From an uncultured Bacteroidales bacterium (lineage in GTDB: Bacteria > Bacteroidota > Bacteroidia > Bacteroidales > Bacteroidaceae), in NCBI GenBank assembly GCA_902786925.1, contig CADAEK010000002.1, positions 186,001-250,000 of the forward strand: a DNA stretch of 64,000 nt, in the 5' to 3' direction. Position numbers and translations under genes: made by a program. Position 1 is the first letter of the stretch, and the number at the start of each line of letters is the position of its first letter. Under the pieces are notes generated by a model. It did no database searches. It was not told the origin of the DNA and was given only the letters and a program-made list of their open reading frames with translations. Below, one piece after another: positions 25,868-34,346 of the stretch.

Positions 25868-26488
25868 ATGAGAAGAATTCTCTTTCTATTCGCCTTGTTG
25901 CTGGCTGTGTCGGCACAAGCACAAGAGCCAGCTAAGGCTCAACAAATGAAGAACATCGTCAATCCACAAGATACCGTCTTGAAAAAGACAGAAGTGAGGA
26001 AATTCGTGGTGAGAAGAGACAGGAGCAAAGATGATGAGAAAAATGCGGCGATGAAAGCTTTTGTTGGTCAACGGTTCACAGATTTAGAGATGCTCGATAC
26101 AGACGGCAATTCGCATAAATTGAGTGAGTATGTTGGCAATGGCCATTGGCTGTTTGTGGACATGTGGGCTTCGTGGTGTGGCCCATGTCGTGCGGAGATG
26201 CCCCATGTGGTAGCTGCCTATGAGAAATATCATAAGAAAGGTCTCGAAATGGTTAGTATATCATTAGATAATCAAAAGGAGAATTGGGTAAAAGCTATCA
26301 CAGCTTTGAACATGCCATGGACTCATCTTTCCGACCTAAAAGGATGGCAGTCAATAGTCTGCGAAGTGTATAAAGTATGGGCCATTCCCGACAACCTGCT
26401 CATCAATCCGCAGGGAGAGATTGTGGCGCGTAACCTCAGAGACGAGGCACTGCACGAGAAGTTAAAGGATATCTTTAAAGGTAAATAA
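25868..26488 (+). CDS. Exported TlpA-like thioredoxin
   Basis: 206 residues with signal peptide ILFLFALLLAVSAQA, a short basic linker, and one AhpC/TlpA-like domain with WASWCGPCRAEMP near residue 103 and a cis-proline region at VWAIPDNLLI. It is a periplasmic thiol-disulfide oxidoreductase by family. Its signal-peptide DNA is almost identical to that of the upstream gene, pointing to duplication or gene conversion. It lies 53 bp after the large paralogue and 3 bp before the third. Confidence 0.9.
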   Translation: MRRILFLFALLLAVSAQAQEPAKAQQMKNIVNPQDTVLKKTEVRKFVVRRDRSKDDEKNAAMKAFVGQRFTDLEMLDTDGNSHKLSEYVGNGHWLFVDMWASWCGPCRAEMPHVVAAYEKYHKKGLEMVSISLDNQKENWVKAITALNMPWTHLSDLKGWQSIVCEVYKVWAIPDNLLINPQGEIVARNLRDEALHEKLKDIFKGK

Positions 26489-26491
26489 ATT

Positions 26492-27556
26492 ATGAGAAAG
26501 AATCTGTTTGTAGTGATGTGTTTCGGTGTGTTGTCGTGTCTGCATACAGCGTCTGCACAGGATGTATTGGAGGTGAACTTCCCTACGGGTACAGAAGGCT
26601 TCGTGGAAGTGGCTTATGGTGTGATGGGTGAACGATGCGACACGCTTCCGATTGTGGACGGTCGATTGGTGATAGAGAAGGACAGGAACGACTTGCCGGA
26701 GATAGTGGGCCTGGAGTATAAGAAAGAACGAGATGACAGCAATAAGGCGTGGATGTCCGTGCAAATCAACTCTGCTCGATGGGGCAACTTCCCCATCGGG
26801 TATGGGCGAACGGTTGTCACGTTCGATTCCATTGCTTTCCCTCTGTCGGTAGGCACCATTACTGATGAATATGGCGATGCCGAAGCAAATGATACCTTCT
26901 TTCATGACCGCCAACGCTTTCGGAGTAAGGAGTTCTTGAAGAGTCATTCGCAAAGCTTGAATGCACTGCATCTCCTGCCTAACTCTTGGGATGCCGACAC
27001 CCTGCAGATGGCTTTGGATTGCTTCTCTGAGTCTCTGCGCAATTCTCAACGAGGAATAGAACTGCAGCAACTCATCTCTGCTCGGAAAGAGGAGACAGGA
27101 GTGGCTCGACTCTTTCCCATGTGGGACACAGCAGGCAAGGCTCGTTCTTTCAAAGAGTGCCTGAATGGAAAGGAATATATGCTGTTAGGTCTATGGGCAA
27201 GTTGGTGCGGTCCTTGCCGTGCCGAGATACCGGAACTGATGGACTACTATGAGCATTGCCGTGAGCGTGTGGCTTTCGTCAGCGTGACGATCGATGAAGA
27301 CAGGGATGCATGGCTGAAAGCCGTTGATGAGCTACCTCGCTATGAATGGCCGAATCTCTCTCCTAAATTTGATGGCACTCAAGAAGGAAGGTCGCTTCCA
27401 ATCCTCTTGGACAACGGATTTGTCCCTTTCTTCTATATTCTCGACCACGACGGAAAGACGGTGTATAGCTCGCTCGAAGCGGATGGAGATGAGAAGCCTT
27501 TGGACGATGCTAAGAGGCGACTCGATGCGTTGCTGACAAAGTCCAACAGGCTTTGA
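26492..27556 (+). CDS. Exported thioredoxin-fold protein with N-terminal domain
   Basis: 354 residues. After the signal peptide (cleavage near TASAQ), a DUF4369-like beta domain covers about 20-110, a helical linker follows, and a TlpA-like domain has ASWCGPCRAEIPE near residue 238 and a cis-proline equivalent at NGFVPFFYILD. This is the commonest Bacteroidetes layout for secreted thioredoxins. It begins 3 bp after the second paralogue and so shares its message. The substrate is not evident. Confidence 0.88.
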   Translation: MRKNLFVVMCFGVLSCLHTASAQDVLEVNFPTGTEGFVEVAYGVMGERCDTLPIVDGRLVIEKDRNDLPEIVGLEYKKERDDSNKAWMSVQINSARWGNFPIGYGRTVVTFDSIAFPLSVGTITDEYGDAEANDTFFHDRQRFRSKEFLKSHSQSLNALHLLPNSWDADTLQMALDCFSESLRNSQRGIELQQLISARKEETGVARLFPMWDTAGKARSFKECLNGKEYMLLGLWASWCGPCRAEIPELMDYYEHCRERVAFVSVTIDEDRDAWLKAVDELPRYEWPNLSPKFDGTQEGRSLPILLDNGFVPFFYILDHDGKTVYSSLEADGDEKPLDDAKRRLDALLTKSNRL

Positions 27557-27574
27557 CTATGGAGCAGGACTGGA

Positions 27575-27865
27575 TTATGTAGTTCTCTTAAACAGGTCGT
27601 CACGGAAGCCGTTACCGGCGTCCTCCTGTGAAGCGTATGCGTATTGGTTCTTGCGGAGGTGCTGATTGAATACGTCAACCAGATGTGTGAATCGGTCGAT
27701 GCGATTGGGCTTGAGTTTACCTTTGGCAAAGCATTTCTTTTGGTATTTGTACCAATTAAGCATTTTGTGCTCCTCTAAGCGGTGCTTGGAGGGGCGCTTT
27801 TTATGTTCTGTAATAAAGTTGAGTGTGTCTTGGTAGTTGCGCTCCCAAAGTTCATCTTGTGTCAT
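27575..27865 (-). CDS. Small helicase-associated-domain protein
   Basis: 96 residues starting MTQDELWERNYQ. WERNYQDTLNFITEHKKRPS followed by LNWYKYQKKCFAKGKL resembles one helicase-associated (HA) repeat, the small helical, tryptophan-bearing module found repeated at the ends of some helicases. Here it is alone and attached to no helicase. Its ATG overlaps the comEC stop as ATGA, which implies translational coupling. A role with ComEC in DNA uptake is speculation. Confidence 0.72.
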   Translation of the reverse strand: MTQDELWERNYQDTLNFITEHKKRPSKHRLEEHKMLNWYKYQKKCFAKGKLKPNRIDRFTHLVDVFNQHLRKNQYAYASQEDAGNGFRDDLFKRTT

Positions 27866-29388
27866 ATCGCTGTCTTTTTGTGGGTGAGAAAATATGTGAA
27901 CGTGATGAGTGCTGCGTAGCAGAGCAGGGTAGTGAACGTGTCTGGATGCCATTCAATGGTGGCGAAAGGAAGTTCTGAGATGTAAGTTGTAATAGTGTTC
28001 ATGGTGGTGGCAGTCCAGTTGAGGATGTTGGTGAGGAGCTGGTTGATGGGGGCGCACCAAAGGAAGGACCACCAAAGTGCGCTGCCAAACATAAGGAGAT
28101 AAACGAAGGGGAAAATGGCAAGACTGCTGAGAATGGAGAAGAGGGTGAACCGCCCAAAGTGGTGTGCTATCAGTGGGGCAGTGGCGAGTGTGCTGGCAAG
28201 AGCGATGGCCATTAGCGTGATGAGCCACATGGAATGTTCGAGGATGCTATACCTGGAATTGGTGCATAGCGTGATGAGTCTATTCCCGATGAGGCTGATG
28301 GCTTCTACGGCAATGAAGGATAGCTGGAAACCAATGTCATGGAGATAGAATGGATTGATGCATAGCATGAGGAAGAAGGTGAGCGCACAGGTGTTGGAGG
28401 AGAGCGCTTCGTCGGTGAAGGATTGGCTGAGCAGCAGGATGGTGAACATGCTGGTGGCGCGGACGAGGGACGGAGACAGACCTGTGAGCAAGGCGTATCC
28501 CCAGAGGGTGATGATGATGAGACCGTTGCTGATCCATTGCCAGCGTAGCGGTAATATGTTCTTGAAGAAGAACACTTGTATAAGGAGCAGGATGATGCCG
28601 ACGTGGAAGCCTGAGAGGGCAAGGATGTGGCTGAGGCCTGCATTGGCATAGGCATTGCGTGTGGCCTTGTCGAGGGTTGTTTTTCGCCCGATGGTCATGG
28701 CTTCGACGATGCTGCCTGCCTCGCCGCTGATGCCGTGGCTGCTGTAGATGTCGTGCAGTTGCTCTTGAAGGGCTTTTGCCGAAGTGTACAGGTTGCGCTG
28801 ACTCTTGCATGGCTGCAGTGTCCACCTGTTATGTGGTGTATAAGCTGTGGCGCAGACACCGTGCTGGAAGAGGTATGTGTTGTATGCCTTGAATGTGTCT
28901 TCCTTACAGTGGTTGGTAGGGGTTATGTGTTTGGCAAATGCTGCAATGGTGTCACCCAGTTGCAATGAGGCATAGGTGATGGAGTCGTGTTGAGGTTCTT
29001 CTCGGTTCTTTCCTATATATAATAAAATGTATGTTCCGTTCTCCTGCTCCAGTTGGAGTGCCCATGAGTGTGCCTTTTCTTTTGGGGGCTCGGCAAGGAT
29101 GCCACGGCAGTAGGTGGTGCTGGAGGGTGTGCTGCTGGCTACGTGTTGGTACTTGCGGGTGTAGAGTGTCATGCCGATGAGGAAGAAGAGCGCTGCTGCC
29201 ATCACACCGAACTTGCCGTCCCGATAGGTGTGGGAGGTTTTGAGCAGGAAGAAGGATATGGATAGTGTTGCACAGCAGAGAACGAACAGTACTTCCTTGC
29301 CTATGTGGGTAATATAAAGATTCGCCCCTATCATGCCCAATGTAAAGGGAATGATGAGGCGAATAAGCGGATATTTCTGCCAGTCCAT
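27862..29388 (-). CDS. comEC: ComEC/Rec2-family DNA-uptake channel, short form
   Basis: 508 residues. An N-terminal DUF4131-like segment with soluble domain (about 1-200) is followed by the competence domain with about eight membrane helices, including the hallmark LSHILALSGFHVGIILLLI. ComEC carries single-stranded DNA across the inner membrane in natural transformation. The metallo-beta-lactamase domain that ends many homologues is absent; the protein stops at HKKTAI. Its start shares one base with the rpe stop (TAATG), so rpe-comEC-HA form a tightly packed unit. Confidence 0.9.
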   Translation of the reverse strand: MDWQKYPLIRLIIPFTLGMIGANLYITHIGKEVLFVLCCATLSISFFLLKTSHTYRDGKFGVMAAALFFLIGMTLYTRKYQHVASSTPSSTTYCRGILAEPPKEKAHSWALQLEQENGTYILLYIGKNREEPQHDSITYASLQLGDTIAAFAKHITPTNHCKEDTFKAYNTYLFQHGVCATAYTPHNRWTLQPCKSQRNLYTSAKALQEQLHDIYSSHGISGEAGSIVEAMTIGRKTTLDKATRNAYANAGLSHILALSGFHVGIILLLIQVFFFKNILPLRWQWISNGLIIITLWGYALLTGLSPSLVRATSMFTILLLSQSFTDEALSSNTCALTFFLMLCINPFYLHDIGFQLSFIAVEAISLIGNRLITLCTNSRYSILEHSMWLITLMAIALASTLATAPLIAHHFGRFTLFSILSSLAIFPFVYLLMFGSALWWSFLWCAPINQLLTNILNWTATTMNTITTYISELPFATIEWHPDTFTTLLCYAALITFTYFLTHKKTAI

Positions 29389-30035
29389 TAAAGGCTTTTC
29401 AGTTCCTTGATGCGTTCTTCGGGATTGGGAGCACCGAACACGTAGCTGCCGGCAACGAGAACATCGACTCCTGCTTCGACGAGACGGCGGCCCGTTTCGC
29501 CGTTCACACCGCCGTCCACTTCTATGAGGGCGTGGCTGCCTGTGCGCTGGATGAGTTCCTTGAGCCGACGTACTTTCTCGGTGGAGTGCTCTATGAACTT
29601 CTGTCCGCCAAAGCCTGGGTTGACGGTCATGAGAAGCACCATGTCAACGTCTTGAATGATGTCTTCAAGCACGCTGATGGGTGTGTGGGGATTGAGCGTG
29701 ACGCCTGCCTTCATTCCAGCAGCGTGTATCTGCTGGATGGTGCGATGCAGATGGGGGCAAGCTTCATAGTGCACGTTCATCATATAGGCTCCGAGGGCTT
29801 TGACCTGCTCGGTGAACTTGCCGGGGTCTACTATCATGAGGTGCACGTCGAGGGGCTTCTGGCATATCTTGGCTACAGCCTGGAGCACGGGAAAGCCAAA
29901 ACTGATGTTGGGCACGAAGACGCCGTCCATCACGTCGAGATGGAGCCAGTCTGCTTCGCTGCGGTTGAGCATGTCTATATCCTTGGCCAGATTGGCAAAG
30001 TCGGCAGCAAGGAGTGAGGGTGATACTTTGGTCAT
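29388..30035 (-). CDS. rpe: Ribulose-phosphate 3-epimerase
   Basis: A 215-residue TIM-barrel epimerase interconverting ribulose-5-phosphate and xylulose-5-phosphate. SPSLLAADFANL, HLDVMDGVFVPNIS (metal ligands His and Asp), MTVNPGFGGQKF and EVDGGVN are all intact. It overlaps the upstream coiled-coil gene by 4 bp and comEC by 1 bp, so the three are probably co-translated. Confidence 0.96.
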   Translation of the reverse strand: MTKVSPSLLAADFANLAKDIDMLNRSEADWLHLDVMDGVFVPNISFGFPVLQAVAKICQKPLDVHLMIVDPGKFTEQVKALGAYMMNVHYEACPHLHRTIQQIHAAGMKAGVTLNPHTPISVLEDIIQDVDMVLLMTVNPGFGGQKFIEHSTEKVRRLKELIQRTGSHALIEVDGGVNGETGRRLVEAGVDVLVAGSYVFGAPNPEERIKELKSL

Positions 30036-30967
30036 TTGAGGGTGAAACTGGTTTGTCCTATCATTTGGTTGTCACAGAAGACGAAGAGCTTGTAGGTGCC
30101 GGCTTCGAGAAACTCGGTCACATCGCTGTACATGGTCACTTTCTCTTCCTCGCCTGTGTATTCGATGTATTTCTTTTCGGTGTATTCCACGGAGGTGTTC
30201 TCGTAGGTGAAGGTGCCTTTGTTGCCCATCACGGAGTTGTCGGGCTTGAGGATACGTGCATAGAGGGTGCGCTGCCCGTTCTGTGCGGTGACGTTCTTCA
30301 CGATGGTGAATCCGAAGGCGAAGCGCTTCACGTCCTTCACTTTCTTGGCTTCCTTGCCCTTCTTGTCTTTTGGCGTAACCCAGAAACCGGTGGCATCAAG
30401 CTGGGCGGCGATGTTCACCTTGTCCTTCAGCTGGTTGCGCTCGGTGGAGAGGTTGCTGATTTGGGTGTTTGCCACGCTGATTTGTTCCTTGATTTGGGTG
30501 TTCTCTTCGTTGAGCGACTGATTGAGGCGATTGAGCGAATCGACCTGCATGATGTAGCTTCTCAGCACGGCTCTGAGGGAGTTGATTTCTGCCTTGAGGC
30601 GCTTGATCTCTGCGGCATCGGTGGCCTTGGTGCGTTCCAGCTCTTCGAGGAGCTCCTGTGTGCGGCGGCGCTCATCTTCAATTTGGGCGATGAGGCTGTC
30701 GTTGCTCAGCTGGTTCTGAAGCATCTCGTACTGCGCATCGAAGTCGCGGTATTGGCTCACCATTTCTTCTTTCTCCAGCTCTGCCAGTTCTTTCAGTTCT
30801 TCGTTTTCCTGTATCAGTGGCTTGGCATAGAGAAAGTGGTAGCCAAGCACCGCTACCACGAGGGCAACGAGTGCCACGACAATGCCGGTGATGATGAGTC
30901 CAGCGCTGCTTTTCTTCGCGGGCTGCGCTGGCTGCTGCTCCTGGCTTATGTTTTCTTGTTCTTCCAT
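30032..30967 (-). CDS. Membrane-anchored coiled-coil protein
   Basis: 311 residues. A short cytoplasmic N-terminus rich in Glu and Gln is followed by one transmembrane helix (about 23-47) and a long coiled coil (about 50-185). A beta-rich C-terminal domain begins ATGFWVTPKDKKG and ends MIGQTSFTLK. The design resembles the coiled-coil lipoprotein at 6209 (coil plus small C-terminal domain), but it is anchored by a helix. I do not know its function. It overlaps rpe by 4 bp and is transcribed from the left end of repeat element D1. Confidence 0.75.
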   Translation of the reverse strand: MEEQENISQEQQPAQPAKKSSAGLIITGIVVALVALVVAVLGYHFLYAKPLIQENEELKELAELEKEEMVSQYRDFDAQYEMLQNQLSNDSLIAQIEDERRRTQELLEELERTKATDAAEIKRLKAEINSLRAVLRSYIMQVDSLNRLNQSLNEENTQIKEQISVANTQISNLSTERNQLKDKVNIAAQLDATGFWVTPKDKKGKEAKKVKDVKRFAFGFTIVKNVTAQNGQRTLYARILKPDNSVMGNKGTFTYENTSVEYTEKKYIEYTGEEEKVTMYSDVTEFLEAGTYKLFVFCDNQMIGQTSFTLK

Positions 30968-30990
30968 GGGGTTGTGTGTGTTTATGGTTG

Positions 30991-31121
30991 CAAAGGTATA
31001 AAAAAGCGAGAAAAGTGGAAAGTGAATAGTGAAAAAACTATCCCGCTTGTCGTCCGCAGGGTTCGTAACTTGGATTTTTCACTTTTTCATTTTCCACTTT
31101 TCTCGCTTTTTCATACCTTTG
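30991..31121. repeat. Family D element, copy 1: inverted repeat with outward promoters
   Basis: A 131-bp segment with ~48-bp inverted arms (three substitutions, one indel). Each end carries a -7 box facing outward: minus-strand TACCTTTG at 30998-30991 for the coiled-coil/rpe/comEC genes, and plus-strand TACCTTTG at 31114-31121 for nrnA. The arms share GAAAAGTGGAAA and GTGAAAAA. The core includes a GGTTCG/GGACGAC segment. Element D2 at 35412-35541 aligns over the whole length in the opposite orientation. Confidence 0.88.
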
Positions 31122-31143
31122 TACAAAATATGCAAAAGCCTAT

Positions 31144-32250
31144 ATGCTGAAGAGAAGAATTACCCCGCAGGAACTTACCACAGCGAAGAAGGACTTTGAG
31201 GAGTGCCGCAATGTGGTCATCGTGTGCCACACTTCTCCCGATGGCGATGCCATTGGTTCGTCGCTGGCACTGTATGAGTATTTGAAACGGAAGGGGAAGA
31301 ACGTCACGGTGATTGTGCCGAATTATTTCCCCGACTTTCTTCACTGGATGAAGGATGCTGACAAGATTGTGCGCTTTGACCATCAGAAGACGGCGTCGTA
31401 CACGGCTCTGAAGATGGCTGACCTGATTTGCTGCCTCGACTTCAATGACATGCGCCGCATTGACGACTTAGGCGTGGCCGTGCAGCGGATGCGCTGCAAG
31501 CGCTTGCTCATCGACCATCATCTTGACCCTAACCGTCAGCAGTTTGGGCACATCATTTCGCATCCTGAGCTGAGCAGTACGAGCGAGCTGATTTTCCGTC
31601 TGCTGGACGCAATGGACGAATTGAAGAACCTCACCTTTGCCGCTGCCGAAGACATCTATGCAGGCATGGCAACGGACACGGGCTTTTTCTCCTTTAACAG
31701 CAACGACCCAGACATCTTTGTCATCATCAGCGAGTTGCTGAGAAAGGGTATTGACAAGGACCGCATCAACCGCAACATACAGAACAACTATTCCGCTGAC
31801 CGCTTGAAGCTGGTGGGCTATGTGCTGTATGAGAAGCTGCAGGTGTTCCCCGAACTGCATGCCTCGCTCTTTGCCATCAGGAAGGAAGAGCTCACACAGT
31901 TCCACTACCTAAAGGGCGACATGGAGGGCATCGTGAACATGCCTTTGCAGATGAAGGGACATAAGTTGAGCATCTGTCTGCGCGAAGACACGGAGCGTCC
32001 GCTCATCAGGGTGTCCACACGCTCGGTGGATGATTTTCCTTGCAATGAGCTGTGTGCCGAGTTCTTCGGAGGTGGCGGTCACAAGAACGCTGCGGGGGGC
32101 ACATTGGAGTGCACCATGGATGAGGCTATAGACATCACCATGAAGGCGCTGGAGGCATGGAGGGAACGTTTGCAAGACAGTCCTCAAACTGACACGTCTG
32201 AAGGTGACGGTAGCGCGCCTGATACGACACAAGCAAAAGAAAACGACTAA
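31144..32250 (+). CDS. DHH-family phosphoesterase, NrnA-like
   Basis: A 368-residue DHH/DHHA1 protein. Metal-site blocks are HTSPDGDAIGSS (29-40), CLDFND and the DHH signature LLIDHHLD; the C-terminal DHHA1 motif GGGGHKNAAGG binds the nucleotide. NrnA-like enzymes degrade very short RNA oligomers and dephosphorylate pAp. The start ATG lies 23 bp after the element D1 promoter. The GH97 gene begins 13 bp downstream and may share the message. Confidence 0.9.
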   Translation: MLKRRITPQELTTAKKDFEECRNVVIVCHTSPDGDAIGSSLALYEYLKRKGKNVTVIVPNYFPDFLHWMKDADKIVRFDHQKTASYTALKMADLICCLDFNDMRRIDDLGVAVQRMRCKRLLIDHHLDPNRQQFGHIISHPELSSTSELIFRLLDAMDELKNLTFAAAEDIYAGMATDTGFFSFNSNDPDIFVIISELLRKGIDKDRINRNIQNNYSADRLKLVGYVLYEKLQVFPELHASLFAIRKEELTQFHYLKGDMEGIVNMPLQMKGHKLSICLREDTERPLIRVSTRSVDDFPCNELCAEFFGGGGHKNAAGGTLECTMDEAIDITMKALEAWRERLQDSPQTDTSEGDGSAPDTTQAKEND

Positions 32251-32263
32251 AACCAATATTGAA

Positions 32264-34306
32264 ATGAAGAAAAAACTATTGTTCTTATCGGCTGTGCTGG
32301 CCTCGTTGAGTCTGTCGGCACAGGTGGCCAGTGTGGCCAGCCCTGATGGCAAACTGAAAGTGAATGTGGATGTGAAGAGTGGCAAACCAGTCTATGAAGT
32401 GCTGTACGATGGCGTGCAGGTGCTGGATGCAAGTCCTCTGGGCTTTGTGGCCGACCACGGCGACTTCACACAGGACATCTCTTATGTCAGCAAGCGTGAG
32501 GGACATTTGGAGTTTAATTATGATTTGCGTGTGAGCAAGGCGAGCCATGTGCATGTGGATGCCAACCAGCTGGTGGTGACGCTGCAGAATGCCAAGGGAT
32601 ACCCATACGAAGTGGATTTCCGTGTGTCAAACAACGATGTGGCCTTCCGCTACGCCATCCCCAATCACCCCAGCCGTGCCAACGGAAAGAAGTTCTCGGT
32701 GCGCATCATGAAGGAGGCAACAGGTTTCGACTTCCCAAGTCAAACCACCACCTTCCTCACGCCTCAGTCGCACGCCATGATAGGCTGGAAAGGTACCAAA
32801 CCCAGTTACGAAGAAGGGTATGGCTATGACGAGCCTATGAACAAGAAGAGTCAATATGGACATGGATACACATTCCCATGCCTCTTCCACGTGAATGCTA
32901 CAGGCAAGGGCACAAAAGAAGCTTGGGCGCTTGTCTCAGAAACTGGTGTCGACTCTCGCTACTGTGCCTCACGACTCTCCGACATGACGGGTGACGGACT
33001 CTACACGGTAGAGTTTCCTATGGCCGAAGAGAATGGAGGAAACGGTACGGTGGAGCCCGCCTTTGCGTTGCCAGGCGCCACCCCTTGGCGCACCATCACC
33101 GTAGGCACATCGCTGAAGCCCATCGTGGAGACAACCGTGCCATGGGACTATGTGGCTCCCCGCTATGAGACCACGCATCAATATCAATATGGTAAAGGCA
33201 CATGGAGCTGGATTGTATGGCAGGACAACTCCATCTGCTGGGACGACCAGGTGAAATACATCAAGCTTGCCAAGGATATGGGCTTCCAGTATGTGCTTGT
33301 TGATAACTGGTGGGACACCAACATAGGCAAGGAGAAGATGACCAAACTCGTGAAGTATGCGCAGAGCCAGGGTGTGGACGTGTTCCTGTGGTACAGCTCC
33401 AGCGGCTGGTGGAACGACATCGAGCAGGGGCCCATCAACATCATGAGCGACCCCATCGTGCGCAAGCAATATATGCGCTGGATGCAGCAGATTGGCGTGA
33501 AAGGCATCAAAGTGGATTTCTTTGGCGGTGACAAGCAGGAAACCATGCGTCTCTATGAGCAGATTCTCACGGATGCGGATGATGCAGGAATCATGGTCAT
33601 CTTCCACGGCTGCACCATCCCTCGTGGCTGGGAGCGCATGTACCCCAACTATGTGGGCAGCGAGGCTGTTTTGGCATCGGAGAACATCTACTTCAGCCAA
33701 GGCGCTGCCGACAAGGAGGCCAAGGATGCTGCCACACATCCATTCATCCGCAACACCATCGGTTGCATGGAGTTCGGTGGTTGCTTTATGAACCGTCACA
33801 TCAATCGCGGCAATACGGGCGGCAACACTCGTCGCACCACCGACTGCCACGAACTGGCCACTTGTGTGCTCTTCCAGAACCCTATCCAGAACTTTGCCAT
33901 CACCCCTGAGAACCTTCCTGCTGCTGAACAAGGTGGCAATTCTCAGTTGGCAGAAGCTATCGACTACAACGCTCCAGGCGCTCCTGCACCAGCCGTCAGC
34001 ATGGACTTCCTTCGTCAAGTGCCTACAACATGGGACGAGACCATCTTCATCGATGGCTATCCAGGCAAGTACAGCGTATTGGCCCGTCGCTCTGGTAACA
34101 CATGGTACATTGCCGGCAACAACGCTACTGGCGCACCGCTCAAGCTGAAGCTGAACTTGTCTATGTTGCAGAAGGGCGACAAGGTCACGCTCTATAGCGA
34201 CAACCTCAAGAATCGTGAGCCTCAGAAGTCTGAACTCAAAGTCGCCAACCCCAAAGCGGTGGTGGTGACGATGGCTGACCAAGGAGGATTCGTCATAGTC
34301 AAGTAA
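32264..34306 (+). CDS. GH97 glycoside hydrolase
   Basis: 680 residues with a signal peptide (LLFLSAVLASLSLSAQ), an N-terminal beta-sandwich, a TIM barrel and a small C-terminal beta domain, the GH97 order. VLVDNWWDTNIGK, GIKVDFFGGDKQ and FHGCTIPRGWERMYPN are barrel blocks. The Asp in GIKVDFF is the position used as nucleophile in the retaining alpha-galactosidase-type subgroup, whereas inverting SusB-type enzymes lack it; I therefore lean to a retaining enzyme. Substrate unproven. No SusC/SusD pair is adjacent. Confidence 0.9.
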   Translation: MKKKLLFLSAVLASLSLSAQVASVASPDGKLKVNVDVKSGKPVYEVLYDGVQVLDASPLGFVADHGDFTQDISYVSKREGHLEFNYDLRVSKASHVHVDANQLVVTLQNAKGYPYEVDFRVSNNDVAFRYAIPNHPSRANGKKFSVRIMKEATGFDFPSQTTTFLTPQSHAMIGWKGTKPSYEEGYGYDEPMNKKSQYGHGYTFPCLFHVNATGKGTKEAWALVSETGVDSRYCASRLSDMTGDGLYTVEFPMAEENGGNGTVEPAFALPGATPWRTITVGTSLKPIVETTVPWDYVAPRYETTHQYQYGKGTWSWIVWQDNSICWDDQVKYIKLAKDMGFQYVLVDNWWDTNIGKEKMTKLVKYAQSQGVDVFLWYSSSGWWNDIEQGPINIMSDPIVRKQYMRWMQQIGVKGIKVDFFGGDKQETMRLYEQILTDADDAGIMVIFHGCTIPRGWERMYPNYVGSEAVLASENIYFSQGAADKEAKDAATHPFIRNTIGCMEFGGCFMNRHINRGNTGGNTRRTTDCHELATCVLFQNPIQNFAITPENLPAAEQGGNSQLAEAIDYNAPGAPAPAVSMDFLRQVPTTWDETIFIDGYPGKYSVLARRSGNTWYIAGNNATGAPLKLKLNLSMLQKGDKVTLYSDNLKNREPQKSELKVANPKAVVVTMADQGGFVIVK

Positions 34307-34310
34307 AATA

Positions 34311-34343
34311 AAAAAGCGGGGGCTTCCGAAGCCCCCGCTTTTT
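34311..34343. terminator. Bidirectional terminator GH97 / aroB
   Basis: A 15-bp perfect stem AAAAAGCGGGGGCTT has a three-base loop, with A and T runs on both sides. It ends both convergent genes. Confidence 0.95.
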
Positions 34344-34346
34344 TGT

